Assembly (NCBI RefSeq): GCF_000820145.1
Contig: NZ_CDBW01000023.1
Span: 107,780 to 171,779, forward strand
Source of the DNA: Aeromonas sobria
Lineage (GTDB): Bacteria; Pseudomonadota; Gammaproteobacteria; Enterobacterales; Aeromonadaceae
Reading direction: 5' to 3'
Length of the DNA stretch: 64,000 nt
Below are positions 29,514 to 38,472 of this stretch, in pieces (within the stretch, counting starts at the first letter, position 1; each line of letters begins with the position of its first letter). Under the pieces are notes generated by a model that saw only the letters and a list, made by a program, of their open reading frames with translations, was not told where the DNA came from and did not search any database. The translations under genes were made by a program, and so were the position numbers.

Positions 29514-29533
29514 CGGGGGATCAGGCCAGGGGA

Positions 29534-31357
29534 TCAGGCAGGAGTGGCTCCCGCCTCCTGTTCGCTCGGCAGGGTGAGACGCGCCGAGTCGGGCAGGGCA
29601 TCATCCTGCGGCCAATTTGAGCGGATGGCATCTGTGGTGCTCTCCACCACCGCATCATCCTTGAACACCGGCTCGCGATAGCAGCGGGTCAGGCGCAGCG
29701 CCTGATACATATCCGGGCAGAGGATGATCCCCTCATCGCCCACCCGTACGCCCGCCTGTTTGAGCCAGTGGGTCATCTGGCCGTGGCGACCCGCCATCAC
29801 CATATGGATGCCGCGTCGTTTCAGATCCTTATGCAGCTCCCCCACCATGCTCATCACGCTGATGTCCTGATGGGTGAAGCAGGCCACCGCATCGATCACC
29901 AGACACTTGGGATTGCGGGGATCTTGCACCAGCAAGGCCAGCACCCGCCGCTTGAAGTAGGGGGCGTTGAAGTAGGTCAGCGGCGAGTTGAAGCGATAGA
30001 CCAGAATGCCCGGGATCGCCTTGGCCTGCTCGTTGTCCCCCAGGGTGCGCACCACCCCCTCGTCATCCATACCGAGCAGCTGGTCGGTGGGGCGCATCAC
30101 ATTGCGCAGAAACTGGAACAAGCCGAGCAAGACTGCGAGGGTGATCCCCGGGATCACCCCCATGGTGAGCACGCTGATAAAGGTGATCAGCGCCAGCCAG
30201 AAGGCGGAGCGATCGGAGTTGCGCAGGGCCCACAGGCCGCGAAAATCGGTGAGCGACAGGGAGGCCATCACCAGCACCACCCCGAGGGCGGCGGTAGGAA
30301 TGTATTTGAGCGGCGCCGTCAGGTAGAAGGTGATGAGAGCGATCACTGCGGCGGCGATGATGGAGACCAGCTGGCTTTTGCCGCCGTTGGCGTCGTTGAC
30401 CGCGGTGCGCGAATCCGCCCCGCTGATGGCAAAGCCTTGGGAGACCGCCGAGGCGAGGTTCGCCATGCCGAGGGCTCGAAACTCCTTGTCCGCGTCTATC
30501 TCGTAACCGTTTTTGGCGGCAAAGCTGCGGGCGGTCAGCATCATGGAGACGAAGCTCACCATAGCCAGGTTAAGGGCGGGCAGCACCAGCTCCCGCATCA
30601 GTCCGGGGGGAAACTCCGGCATCTGGAACGCTGGCAGACCGGAACCCACCGCCCCCAGGGTGGCGATATCAAACTGACCCAGATTGAAGCCCCACACCAG
30701 CGCAGCGGTCACCACCATGGCCACCATGGAGGAGGGCCATGTCGGTTTGTAGCGTTTGGCCAGCAGCAGGGTGAGCAGGGCCACCAGACTCATGGCCAGG
30801 GTCGGCAGATGGGTTTGGGTGATATAGCTTGCGCCGCTGGCGATCCGCTCGATGAGGTAGCGTTCGCTGAAGGTGAAGCCGAAGATCTTGGAGAGCTGGC
30901 CCACCATGATGGTGATGGCCACCCCGTTGAGCAGCCCCATCAGGATCGGGCGGGAGAGGAAGTCCGCTAGCACCCCCAGCTTGAAGCGGCTGGCAATCAG
31001 GCACCAGAAGCCGGTCATGGCGGTCATGGTCATCACCAGTTGCCAGTGACGGGTCGGATCCCCTGCGGCCAGTGGCGTCACTACGGCGGCAATCACCGCA
31101 CAGGTGGCAGCATCGGGGCCGACAATCAGCTGGCGGGAGGTGCCAAACAGGGCGTAGACCAGCATGGGCAGGATGCAGGAGTAGAGACCGACGATGGCCC
31201 CCACCCCGGCTAGCTCTGCATAGGCGATGGCGACGGGCAGCGCCACGGCCGCCACCGAGAGTCCGGCGCGAAGGTCTGGCATCAACCAGGCGCGCTGGTA
31301 TTGCAGCAGGGCAGCGAGGCCCGGTAGCCAGCGTTCGAGAGAGAAGAAGTCGCGCAT
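29534..31357 (-). CDS. SulP family inorganic anion transporter with STAS domain
   Basis: The 607-residue protein has an N-terminal membrane domain of about twelve to fourteen helices, with the SulP signature VALPVAIAYAELAGVGAIVGLYS near residues 37-59. A C-terminal cytoplasmic STAS domain covers about 440-560 (LVYRFNSPLTYFNAPYFKRR...KCLVIDAV). Members carry sulfate, bicarbonate, dicarboxylates or other anions; no gene nearby identifies the substrate. The Asp-rich, Pro-containing tail after STAS is not conserved. It is transcribed towards the MATE gene with a hairpin between them. Confidence 0.9.
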   Translation of the reverse strand: MRDFFSLERWLPGLAALLQYQRAWLMPDLRAGLSVAAVALPVAIAYAELAGVGAIVGLYSCILPMLVYALFGTSRQLIVGPDAATCAVIAAVVTPLAAGDPTRHWQLVMTMTAMTGFWCLIASRFKLGVLADFLSRPILMGLLNGVAITIMVGQLSKIFGFTFSERYLIERIASGASYITQTHLPTLAMSLVALLTLLLAKRYKPTWPSSMVAMVVTAALVWGFNLGQFDIATLGAVGSGLPAFQMPEFPPGLMRELVLPALNLAMVSFVSMMLTARSFAAKNGYEIDADKEFRALGMANLASAVSQGFAISGADSRTAVNDANGGKSQLVSIIAAAVIALITFYLTAPLKYIPTAALGVVLVMASLSLTDFRGLWALRNSDRSAFWLALITFISVLTMGVIPGITLAVLLGLFQFLRNVMRPTDQLLGMDDEGVVRTLGDNEQAKAIPGILVYRFNSPLTYFNAPYFKRRVLALLVQDPRNPKCLVIDAVACFTHQDISVMSMVGELHKDLKRRGIHMVMAGRHGQMTHWLKQAGVRVGDEGIILCPDMYQALRLTRCYREPVFKDDAVVESTTDAIRSNWPQDDALPDSARLTLPSEQEAGATPA

Positions 31358-31428
31358 TATTTAACCCATTGAGTTACAACCAGCTTTTCCCCTAGTGTGC
31401 CCAAGGTTATCGAAAGATTGCAATCAGG

Positions 31429-32019
31429 TTATGGCCAGTTTACCTGAAGGTCAGGCCAGATAGCCTGCCAGCGTTTCTCCTTGATGCGCTTGGTAAAAAT
31501 CTGTTTGTCCTGGCGACATCTGGGGTTGGCACTCACTTGCAGCGACCAGTTGATGGCAAAGCCGTAGGGGGCGAGCCACTCGAACTCGCCATTCTGGTTC
31601 AGGCGCACGCCGATGCAGGTGGGTACTTCGACCCAGTGGCTGAGCGCCTCCAGACTGCTGGCAAACGGCGCGACAAGCTGCCGGGTGTGCATGCGGGCCT
31701 GATTGCGCACCTCCCACTGCTGACCCGGCAGCCGTTTTGTAAGCCAAGCTTCATGCGCCGCTTCGGCCAGCCCTTGCGGGTCGCTTTTATCGAGATAGAT
31801 AAGGTCGATATCGTTGAGCGGGGTGGGCACCGCCTTGTGGTGAAGGTGATCCCAGATGAGATTGCGGATAAAACCGGCCCCCAGTGCCCAGTCGGGCAGA
31901 TTGAGCTCGGCGGCGGCTTGCAGGCAGGCCATCCGCTGCGGATCGGCCCGCAGCAGGGCTTCTATTTTGGCTTGGTATTGCTGTTCGAGGGCGGTGTTCA
32001 GAGGTTCAGTTGTTGGCAT
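31429..32019 (-). CDS. Nucleotidyltransferase-like protein (DUF925 / NTP_transf_6)
   Basis: This 196-residue protein belongs to the DUF925 family. LGAGFIRNLIWDHLHH followed by PLNDIDLIYLD is the family hallmark and resembles a minimal nucleotidyltransferase active site with paired acidic residues. The function is unknown. The start is uncertain: ATG 32019 overlaps the preceding GNAT-like gene by 14 bp, and an ATG at 32037 is also in frame; neither has a strong ribosome site. Overlap implies co-transcription with the upstream gene. Confidence 0.75.
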   Translation of the reverse strand: MPTTEPLNTALEQQYQAKIEALLRADPQRMACLQAAAELNLPDWALGAGFIRNLIWDHLHHKAVPTPLNDIDLIYLDKSDPQGLAEAAHEAWLTKRLPGQQWEVRNQARMHTRQLVAPFASSLEALSHWVEVPTCIGVRLNQNGEFEWLAPYGFAINWSLQVSANPRCRQDKQIFTKRIKEKRWQAIWPDLQVNWP

Positions 32020-32266
32020 TGCGGCGTAACCAGACATCAATGTAACGGCAGCTCGGCACTATAGTGAGCCCCTCCGCCTGAGTCCAGTTGAAGAAGGCGC
32101 GCGCCAGCTGTTCGGCAATACCCTGCACCCGCAACTCGGGGGGCACGAAGGTGCTGTAGGCATCGATGGTTTTGGCATCGAGCCGCCGGTAGCGCAGTCT
32201 CGACTCTTTCCCCTCCACCATACAGATGAACTGCTGCTGGTTGGCCTGATGAATGATCTCGCTCAT
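32006..32266 (-). CDS. Small GNAT-like N-acetyltransferase (YjdJ/Acetyltransf_CG type)
   Basis: The 86-residue protein resembles the small GNAT family typified by E. coli YjdJ. It has a beta-rich front half, STFVPPELRVQGIAEQLARA as the acyl-CoA binding loop and following helix (usual pattern T.V...RG.G.a..L), and VPSCRYIDVWLRRN at the end, matching the usual CPYV..Y...HPEY region. The start at 32266 has AGAGGTG upstream. Substrate unknown. It is coupled to the DUF925 gene by overlap. Confidence 0.72.
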   Translation of the reverse strand: MSEIIHQANQQQFICMVEGKESRLRYRRLDAKTIDAYSTFVPPELRVQGIAEQLARAFFNWTQAEGLTIVPSCRYIDVWLRRNANN

Positions 32267-32421
32267 GGTGGGCACCTCTGGCATGAAGTTGGGTCTCTCG
32301 GGACAACATAACTGTTAGCCAAGGTATAGAACAGATAATGAAAGCCCGTGGCCAATATCATCCGCTTTGGCATTGGTTTATCTGGTTTGAGGGAGGGTAA
32401 CTATCGCGATGCTGATTGAAG

Positions 32422-32444
32422 GTGCCCGACTGACAGTCGGGCAC
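32422..32444. other. Perfect inverted repeat after the iron alcohol dehydrogenase gene
   Basis: GTGCCCGACT (32422-32431) pairs perfectly with AGTCGGGCAC (32435-32444) around a three-base loop. No T-run follows on the reverse strand, so it may protect the 3' end of the mRNA rather than terminate it. Confidence 0.55.
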
Positions 32445-32460
32445 AGGTTCAGTGCCGGGA

Positions 32461-33645
32461 TCAGGCCCAGGCACGCTCCAACAGGGTAAGTAACTGCTCA
32501 CGATCGGCATCTTTGCGATTGAACAGCATGGCGCCGTCGTTGATCGCCAGATCGCGGATCTCCCCCAGCAGCGAGCGATCGCTCACACCTGCTTCGTTGA
32601 GGGTGCGCGGTAGCTTGACCGCTTGCCACAAGGTATCGCGCAGGGTGCGGATGGCGGTGATGGTCGCCTCGGCCCGCTGGTGGGCCGGGGTGGCGGCAAA
32701 GCGCTCTGCACCCACCAGCGGCAACAGCAGCCTTGCCAACTCGTTATCCACCTCGGGGCGGTTGTAGTCGAGCACGGTGGGCAGAAAAAGGTTCATGCAC
32801 AGCCCGTGGGGCAGATGGCAGCGGGCCCCCAGACTGTGGCCGAGGGCGTGTACCAGCCCCACCATGGAGTTGGAGAAGGCCATGCCGGCCAGGGTAGAGC
32901 CTTCCGCCAGCTGCAGCCGCAGCTGTTTGTTCTGCGGATCGGTGAGAATTTGCGGCAGGGCGTTGGCGATCTTCTCCACCGCCATCAGTGCCAGTGCATC
33001 GCTCACCGGGTTCTTGGCGGTGCCGAGAAAAGCCTCGATGGCGTGGGTCATGGCATCCATGGCGGTGGCGGCGGTTATATTGAGGGGTAACCCCTGGGTC
33101 AGGCGCGGGTCGAGCACAGCCAGCTGAGGCAGCAGGAAGGGGGAGGTGAAGGGCACCTTGCGGCCACTGGCCTCATCCTTGATCACTGCAACCAATGTCA
33201 CTTCTGATCCTGTGCCCGCCGTGGTGGGCACCACCGCCAGCGGCTTGAGTGCATGAGTCAGGCAACCGGCGCCCGAGTAGTCGAGCAGATGTTCTCCTCC
33301 CATGGATGCCAGAATATTGACTGCCTTGGCGGTGTCGATGACCGAGCCGCCCCCCAGCGCCACCAGACTGTCGCAGGCAAGCTCGCGGTAGCGTTTGGCG
33401 ATCCGCTCCACCACGGCGGTGGAGGAGTCGGCGGGGATCTCGTCCCAGATGGCGGCGACCGGCAGCTCCCCTTCGGCCAGCACATTGGCCAACAGGGTAG
33501 CAAGGCCAGTGGCATTGACCCCCTTGTCGGTGAGCAGCAGCGGGCGGCGTGCCCCGAGGCCGGCCAGTTCACTGGCCAACTGCTCCAGCGCCTGTTCACC
33601 GGCCAACAGTTTGACCGGGCAGAAAAAATCGTAGTAGCGGCTCAT
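32461..33645 (-). CDS. Iron-containing alcohol dehydrogenase
   Basis: The 394-residue group III alcohol dehydrogenase shows the NAD(P) motif GGGSVIDTAKA, PTTAGTGSEVT, and iron ligands in DAMTHAIEAF and HALGHSLGARCHLPHG. It interconverts alcohols and aldehydes; the natural substrate is unknown. AAGGAGCC precedes the start at 33645. It is the last gene of the TetR-regulated aldehyde operon and would supply or consume the aldehyde handled by the dehydrogenase at its other end. Related Pseudomonas clusters use a GMC oxidoreductase in this position (memory). Confidence 0.88.
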   Translation of the reverse strand: MSRYYDFFCPVKLLAGEQALEQLASELAGLGARRPLLLTDKGVNATGLATLLANVLAEGELPVAAIWDEIPADSSTAVVERIAKRYRELACDSLVALGGGSVIDTAKAVNILASMGGEHLLDYSGAGCLTHALKPLAVVPTTAGTGSEVTLVAVIKDEASGRKVPFTSPFLLPQLAVLDPRLTQGLPLNITAATAMDAMTHAIEAFLGTAKNPVSDALALMAVEKIANALPQILTDPQNKQLRLQLAEGSTLAGMAFSNSMVGLVHALGHSLGARCHLPHGLCMNLFLPTVLDYNRPEVDNELARLLLPLVGAERFAATPAHQRAEATITAIRTLRDTLWQAVKLPRTLNEAGVSDRSLLGEIRDLAINDGAMLFNRKDADREQLLTLLERAWA

Positions 33646-33663
33646 TTAAAGGCTCCTTGCACG

Positions 33664-34194
33664 TTAGCCGGTCACCAGACCCAGATAGATGTTGCAGGCC
33701 CGACCGAGTTTGTTGGTCGGGGCGGGATAGTCACGCAGCAAAGTGCGCGCGATAAAGGCGGGCAGGATCAGTGCTTGCAACTGTTCAAGCCCCCGCACCA
33801 GTTGCATGGCGACGGTTAAGTCCCCCTCCACCAACAGCCGGTTTTCACCAAACGCCTGATTGACCCCGAGCCGAAAACTGAGGGTGCGAAAGGCGATATT
33901 GGGGTGCTTGAAGCGCACCCGCAGCGGATGGATGGTGGCATGCGGGGCGACTGGCGCGCCGGGATACCAGCGGCCACCCTGCTTGTGCATGTTCATGGCG
34001 TAAGCGATACCGCAGACCTCAAGGCGGATTACCTGCCCGTCTTGCAGTGGCGCAAGCTCCCGTCGTACCGCCTCGTCGGTGCGGGCGGCGCGGCAGAGGG
34101 TGCGACCCACCACCCAGAGCAGAGTGGTGATCCAGAGGCGGCGACCAAGGGCGGCCGCAGATTCAAACTTCCATGTTGGTATGGAAAGGCGCAT
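33664..34194 (-). CDS. Conserved hypothetical protein, possible SCP2-like lipid-binding fold
   Basis: The 176-residue protein starts at 34194, supported by TCAGGAG; the TetR gene overlaps it by 32 bp. A hydrophobic N-terminal stretch (AALGRRLWITTLLWVVGR) could bind membrane. The rest reads like a sterol-carrier-2 domain: a beta region, then LVEGDLTVAMQLVRGLEQLQALILP, similar to the SCP2 pattern of a GDL turn and long helix. That assignment is inference. Placed in an operon of aldehyde and alcohol dehydrogenases, it may present a long-chain or other hydrophobic substrate. Confidence 0.65.
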   Translation of the reverse strand: MRLSIPTWKFESAAALGRRLWITTLLWVVGRTLCRAARTDEAVRRELAPLQDGQVIRLEVCGIAYAMNMHKQGGRWYPGAPVAPHATIHPLRVRFKHPNIAFRTLSFRLGVNQAFGENRLLVEGDLTVAMQLVRGLEQLQALILPAFIARTLLRDYPAPTNKLGRACNIYLGLVTG

Positions 34195-34795
34195 GGGGAT
34201 TGGCTCCTGAGATGGCTGACCAGAAGAGGGCGAACGCACTGGCTTGCCAGTAGGCATCCTGCCCAAGGTGGGGTTGATCGACAAACAGTGAGGCACAGGC
34301 AAGAAATTGCCCCTGACACACTTCCAGCAGTAGTGGTGCGGGAGCGTTCATCAGCTCGCCGCTGGCCTGTCCTTTTGCCAGCAGGGCGGGCAGAAAACGC
34401 AACGCCTCGTGCAAGATCTGACTGCGAGCCGGTCTGGCCAGCAGCGGGGAGTGAAAGAAACCCAACACAAATTTGAGCTCGTTGGGGTGGGCCTGCATCC
34501 ACCCCATCGCCAGTTGCCAATAGTGGCGGGTCTGGTCGTACAGCGGCAGGGTGGGGTCTGCTTCATGGATGGCGGCCCCCATCCGGGTTTTCACATCCTG
34601 ATAGAGCTGGAGGATCAGCGCCTCCTTACTCGGGAAGTGGTGGAACAGGGTGCCATTGGCGACCCCGGCCGCTTTGGCGATCCGCGCCGTGGCCGCCCCT
34701 TGCAGGCCATCTTCGGCACACAAGGCGAGGGCGGCATCCAGGATCTGGCGACGCTTGTCGGTCATGGTTTGTGGCTGCGGCATGGCCTTGCTCAT
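34163..34795 (-). CDS. TetR family transcriptional regulator
   Basis: The 210-residue repressor has a TetR helix-turn-helix at residues 15-60 (RQILDAALALCAEDGLQGAATARIAKAAGVANGTLFHHFPSKE split over two helices) and a variable ligand-binding C-terminal part. GGAGAG precedes the start at 34795. It lies inside the operon it probably controls, 13 bp after the aldehyde dehydrogenase stop. The palindrome at 36276-36295 just ahead of the operon is the likely operator, giving feedback control by an aldehyde, alcohol or fatty substrate. Confidence 0.85.
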   Translation of the reverse strand: MSKAMPQPQTMTDKRRQILDAALALCAEDGLQGAATARIAKAAGVANGTLFHHFPSKEALILQLYQDVKTRMGAAIHEADPTLPLYDQTRHYWQLAMGWMQAHPNELKFVLGFFHSPLLARPARSQILHEALRFLPALLAKGQASGELMNAPAPLLLEVCQGQFLACASLFVDQPHLGQDAYWQASAFALFWSAISGANPHAPFHTNMEV

Positions 34796-34808
34796 GGGTG
34801 GCTCTCCA

Positions 34809-36254
34809 TCAACGCAGGAAGAAAGCCATCATCAGCTTCTGGATCCAGCTGTTGTAGGGCGGATGGATCAGCGAGCCGGTGGTGAACTTGCCGCGGGTCA
34901 GCACGGTTTTCGCCTTGGAGAAGGTGAGGAACCCCTCGTGACCGTGGTAGTGTCCCATGCCGGAGGCACCGATGCCGCCGAACGGCACATCATCGGCAGC
35001 CACCTGAAACAGACTCTCGTTGATCGCCATGCCGCCTGAGTGGGTCTCCCGGGTCACCCGTGCCTGCAGCTCGGAGTCGAAGCTCATCAGATAGAGCGCC
35101 AGTGGGCGGGGCCGCTCGGCCACATAAGCGAGCGCCTCCTCCAGGGTGTCGTAGGGAATAAGCGGCAACAGCGGGCCGAAGATCTCCTGTTGCATCACCT
35201 GGCAGCGGTCGGGTACTCCAGTGAGCAGGTGCGGGATCAGCAGGCGGCGCTGATCGTCACGGGCCGGGCTGGCACAGGGGTGGATCTGGGCCCCGGCCTG
35301 CTCGGCCTCATCCAGCCAGCTGACGAGGCGCTGATACTGGCGGTCGTTGATGATGGCGCCGTAGTCGGCACTATTGAGCCCCTGCGGGTAGAGCTTGCTG
35401 AAGTGGCTGCGATAGGCAGCGATAAAGTTATCCACCTCGCTGCGGGGCAGCAGCACATAGTCGGGGGCGACGCAGATCTGCCCGGCATTGAGGCTCTTGC
35501 CAAAGATCATCCGCTCGACCGCGGTGGCCACCGGCATGTCGGGGGCGATGAGACACGGACTCTTGCCGCCCAGTTCAAGGGTGAGCGGGGTGAGCTGGGG
35601 GGCGGCGGCAGCCATCACCAGCTTGCCCACCATGGTGGAGCCGGTAAAGAGCAGGTGATCAAACGGAAGCGAGCTGAACGCCGCCGCCATCTGGGCATCC
35701 CCCTCGATGATGGCGATTTCGTGCTCGTCAAATACGCTGGTGAGCAGGCTCCGCAATACGGTGTTGGTGTGGGGAGTGAACTCGGAGAGCTTCAACATCG
35801 CCCGGTTACCCGCCGCGATGGCGGTGATAAGGGGGCCGAGGCTCAGCATCACCGGGAAATTCCACGGCACTATGATGCCGACTACCCCCAGCGGCTGGAA
35901 GTGCACTTCTACTTTGGCGGGGGCCAGCAGCAGACCCGCATGACGGCGGTGAGGCTGCATCCAGCGTTTGAGCCGCTTCTGGGTGTAGTTGATCTGCATG
36001 ATGCAGGGCAGTACATCGGCGATCAGGCTGTCGTATTCACTGCGCTGGCCATAGTCCTCGGCCAGGGCCTTACACAGAGCCCCCTTGTTGGCGAGCAGCG
36101 CCTGTTTGAGCTTGTTCAGTTGTGCTTTTCGCTCGGCCAGTGTCGGCATGGGGTGGGCCAGACTCGCCCGCTTTAGCCGCGCCAGATGGTCTGGTAAGGA
36201 TAATTTGATGGCGAGGATATCCTCTGGATTGTGTTGACGCTGCGCCGCACCCAT
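34809..36254 (-). CDS. Coniferyl-aldehyde-type aldehyde dehydrogenase
   Basis: The 481-residue NAD(P)-dependent aldehyde dehydrogenase is of the coniferyl/fatty aldehyde class. The catalytic Cys lies in NAGQICVAPDYVL, the general-base Glu in LELGGKSPCL, and the cofactor loop in FTGSTMVGKLV. A hydrophobic, basic C-terminus (LIHPPYNSWIQKLMMAFFLR) could associate with the membrane, as in fatty aldehyde dehydrogenases. The start at 36254 follows CGGAGAACAAC; the frame upstream covers the operator and is not coding. It is the first gene of the operon. Confidence 0.88.
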   Translation of the reverse strand: MGAAQRQHNPEDILAIKLSLPDHLARLKRASLAHPMPTLAERKAQLNKLKQALLANKGALCKALAEDYGQRSEYDSLIADVLPCIMQINYTQKRLKRWMQPHRRHAGLLLAPAKVEVHFQPLGVVGIIVPWNFPVMLSLGPLITAIAAGNRAMLKLSEFTPHTNTVLRSLLTSVFDEHEIAIIEGDAQMAAAFSSLPFDHLLFTGSTMVGKLVMAAAAPQLTPLTLELGGKSPCLIAPDMPVATAVERMIFGKSLNAGQICVAPDYVLLPRSEVDNFIAAYRSHFSKLYPQGLNSADYGAIINDRQYQRLVSWLDEAEQAGAQIHPCASPARDDQRRLLIPHLLTGVPDRCQVMQQEIFGPLLPLIPYDTLEEALAYVAERPRPLALYLMSFDSELQARVTRETHSGGMAINESLFQVAADDVPFGGIGASGMGHYHGHEGFLTFSKAKTVLTRGKFTTGSLIHPPYNSWIQKLMMAFFLR

Positions 36255-36275
36255 GTTGTTCTCCGAATGAAAAGT

Positions 36276-36295
36276 GACCGACTGATTAGTCGGTC
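36276..36295. promoter_or_regulatory. Palindromic operator of the aldehyde operon
   Basis: GACCGACT-GATT-AGTCGGTC is a perfect 8+8 inverted repeat with a four-base spacer, 22 bp upstream of the aldehyde dehydrogenase start. Size, symmetry and position fit a TetR-type operator for the regulator encoded in the same operon. Confidence 0.75.
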
Positions 36296-36463
36296 TGAAT
36301 TTAGCGCTTTGTTGCAAGAATGTAAAGCTGGCAAGCTGTTTCCCGCTCACCGCGAGGAGGACGCAAGAGAGAACTGTGTGCCCCACCACATTTTTGTGGT
36401 TTGCTCATTGGTGACTTATCCAATAAGGGGTAGGTTTTGGTTATTAACCGACAAGGAGAGATC

Positions 36464-36760
36464 ATGATGACCAGGGAACTGAACAGCTTGTTGACCCGGC
36501 TTGACGATGTGGTTGAGCGGATGCCGGATTGCTTCAACACCTATGAATTTGCCCAGAAGCTGGCACTGCAATATCAGCCGGAGTTTTTTGCTGCCGGTCA
36601 CTCTCTGGCCGAACACGAGGGCAAGGTGCTGCGGGTGCTGCACCAGAAGATCGCCGAGGCGCTGGCGGGTAGTGAGGTGGTGATTGAAGGGGCGTTGCTC
36701 CCTTGCGTTACCCCCTGGGGGGAGAAGGCGACCTCACCGCGCTGGCATCGCAAGCACTGA
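36464..36760 (+). CDS. Conserved hypothetical protein (98 aa)
   Basis: An ATG at 36464 with AAGGAGAG upstream opens a 98-residue soluble protein starting MMTRELNSLLTRLDDVVERM; the next codon is also ATG. It is helical in its first 60 residues and ends in a basic tail (SPRWHRKH). No family is recognised. It is divergent from the aldehyde operon and followed by a strong terminator, so it is a single-gene unit. The earlier start at 36437 lacks a ribosome site. Confidence 0.7.
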   Translation: MMTRELNSLLTRLDDVVERMPDCFNTYEFAQKLALQYQPEFFAAGHSLAEHEGKVLRVLHQKIAEALAGSEVVIEGALLPCVTPWGEKATSPRWHRKH

Positions 36761-36802
36761 GGGGGCAGTCAGGCAGATCGGTGCCAGATAACGAACAATT
36801 TT

Positions 36803-36840
36803 ATGGCGCGGCGCTGGCAACAGGGCCGCGCCGTTTTTTT
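36803..36840 (+). terminator. Intrinsic terminator of the 98-aa gene
   Basis: GGCGCGGC (36805-36812) pairs with GCCGCGCC (36825-36832) and seven T residues follow. Confidence 0.88.
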
Positions 36841-36973
36841 GTGCTGATCGTCGCCAGAGCCCCCTCGCAGCCCGGGGCAAAGGCCCGGTCTGTGATCCCA
36901 TGCCGGGATACGAGGCCGTCAGCCGGGTAGACTCTCCCCTTTGTCGCAGGGTTTGTCACCGTAGGAATTTCTC

Positions 36974-37942
36974 ATGACCCATAAAATTATTCTCGATACC
37001 GACCCGGGTATCGACGATGCCATGGCCATCCTGTTTGCCGAGGCCCACCCCGCCATCGAGCTGCTCGCCATCAGCACCGTTTTTGGCAACGCCACTATCG
37101 ACAATGGCACCCACAACGCCCTCTGGCTCAAGCAGAAATATGGCATGAAGGTGGATGTGGCCAAGGGGGCGGCCGCGCCGCTGCTGCGCGAACCGGTCGG
37201 CCCCACCACCATAGTCCACGGCCCGAGCGGCTTTGGCGATATCGAGGCGGGTGAGGTCACTATCGCCCCGGATCCCCGCCCCGCCTGGCAATACATGGTC
37301 GAGGCTGTGAAAGCCGCGCCGGGAGAGATCACCATAGTCACTATCGGCCCGCTCACCAATCTGGCGCTGGCACTGCAACAGGCCCCCGAGATTGTCTCGT
37401 TGGTAAAACAGGTGGTGGTGATGGGGGGCGCTTTTGGCGTCAATGGCCATCGTGGTAACGTCACCCCCTATGCCGAGGCCAATATTCACGATGATCCCGA
37501 CGCCGCCGACCGGGTCTTTACCGCCGACTGGCCGGTGGTGATCATCGGGCTGGATGTGACCCAGCAGAGCTTCTTCAGCAGCGCCTATCTGGATGATCTC
37601 AAGGATAAGGCGGGAGAGCCGGGCCGCTTCCTGTGGGATGTCAGCCGCTTCTACTTGCGTTTCTATTCGGAGCGCATCGGTCTGGATGGCTGCCACGTGC
37701 ACGACCCCTCCGCCATCGCCTACGTGATAGATCCGACTCTCTTTACCCTGCGCGAGGGGCCGGTGCGGGTCATCAACGAGGGGCCTGCCATCGGCCATAC
37801 CTTGCAAAAATTCGATGGCAAGTCCCATCCCCACGACGGCTGGGCCGACTATCGTGCCCAGCAGGTCGGGGTGGCGGTGCGGGATCAGGCGCTGCTGGCG
37901 CTCTATCGCGAGACGCTGGTGGCCTGGGGCAAGGATTGCTGA
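36974..37942 (+). CDS. Nucleoside hydrolase (IunH/Rih family)
   Basis: The 322-residue enzyme hydrolyses the N-glycosidic bond of ribonucleosides to give ribose and base. The calcium-binding signature DTDPGIDDAMAI stands at residues 7-18. VTIGPLTNLALAL and the VVVMGGAF strand follow, with AEANIHDDPDAA in the middle as in the family; the C-terminal Asp of the active site lies in CHVHDPSAIAYV. Specificity (purine, pyrimidine or both) cannot be read with confidence. It appears to stand alone, with a weak start region and no neighbouring nucleoside permease. Confidence 0.92.
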   Translation: MTHKIILDTDPGIDDAMAILFAEAHPAIELLAISTVFGNATIDNGTHNALWLKQKYGMKVDVAKGAAAPLLREPVGPTTIVHGPSGFGDIEAGEVTIAPDPRPAWQYMVEAVKAAPGEITIVTIGPLTNLALALQQAPEIVSLVKQVVVMGGAFGVNGHRGNVTPYAEANIHDDPDAADRVFTADWPVVIIGLDVTQQSFFSSAYLDDLKDKAGEPGRFLWDVSRFYLRFYSERIGLDGCHVHDPSAIAYVIDPTLFTLREGPVRVINEGPAIGHTLQKFDGKSHPHDGWADYRAQQVGVAVRDQALLALYRETLVAWGKDC

Positions 37943-38047
37943 GGGGGACCTTGTATCGCGCTGACGCGGGGGCTGTGATCGGCGCCAAACAATCGGGGCG
38001 CACAGCCGCTTATACTGCTTGATATCAAGACCTTGGGAGGGATGGAG

Positions 38048-38383
38048 ATGGCCTGGATTTCCTTGATAGTGGCGATTGCGCTGATCTGGTGGTTGATGAA
38101 GCTGGGGCGTGGTGCCCTGTTCGAGATCCGCCTTGCTCCCGGCAAGGTGGTGGTCAAGCAGGGCAAGGTGTCGCCCGCCTTTATTGAGCATGCCAAGCAG
38201 ATCCTGCGCCACGACATGGTGCGTGGTCGCATTGTGGGGCAGCGCGATGGCGATGGCGTGAAGCTGATCTTCTCTCGTTCCATCCCCGAGCCGGTGGCTC
38301 AGCGTTTTCGTAATATCTTCCCCTATGGCGATTACCGCCAGCCCGCGGCGCCGCTGCCGGGTCCCAAATCCCGCAAGGGCTGA
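38048..38383 (+). CDS. DUF3634 family membrane-anchored protein
   Basis: The 111-residue protein has one N-terminal membrane helix (AWISLIVAIALIWWLMKL) followed by a small beta-rich basic domain, EIRLAPGKVVVKQGKVSPAF, as in the DUF3634 family. Function is unknown. GGGAGG at 38035-38040 is spaced correctly to ATG 38048; ATG 38042 is too close. A strong terminator follows, facing the cytochrome operon from the other side. Confidence 0.78.
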   Translation: MAWISLIVAIALIWWLMKLGRGALFEIRLAPGKVVVKQGKVSPAFIEHAKQILRHDMVRGRIVGQRDGDGVKLIFSRSIPEPVAQRFRNIFPYGDYRQPAAPLPGPKSRKG

Positions 38384-38410
38384 CCCCCCTGTCAGCGGTT
38401 CGCCAATAGC

Positions 38411-38441
38411 AAACGGGCCTCCAGTGGAGGCCCGTTTTTTA
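38411..38441. terminator. Terminator between the DUF3634 gene and the cytochrome operon
   Basis: AAACGGGCCTCC (38411-38422) pairs with GGAGGCCCGTTT (38426-38437), with a T-run on the forward side. It may also stop the reverse transcript. Confidence 0.88.
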
Positions 38442-38472
38442 TGGCACTTGGCCAAGAGAGAGCTGACAGCCT

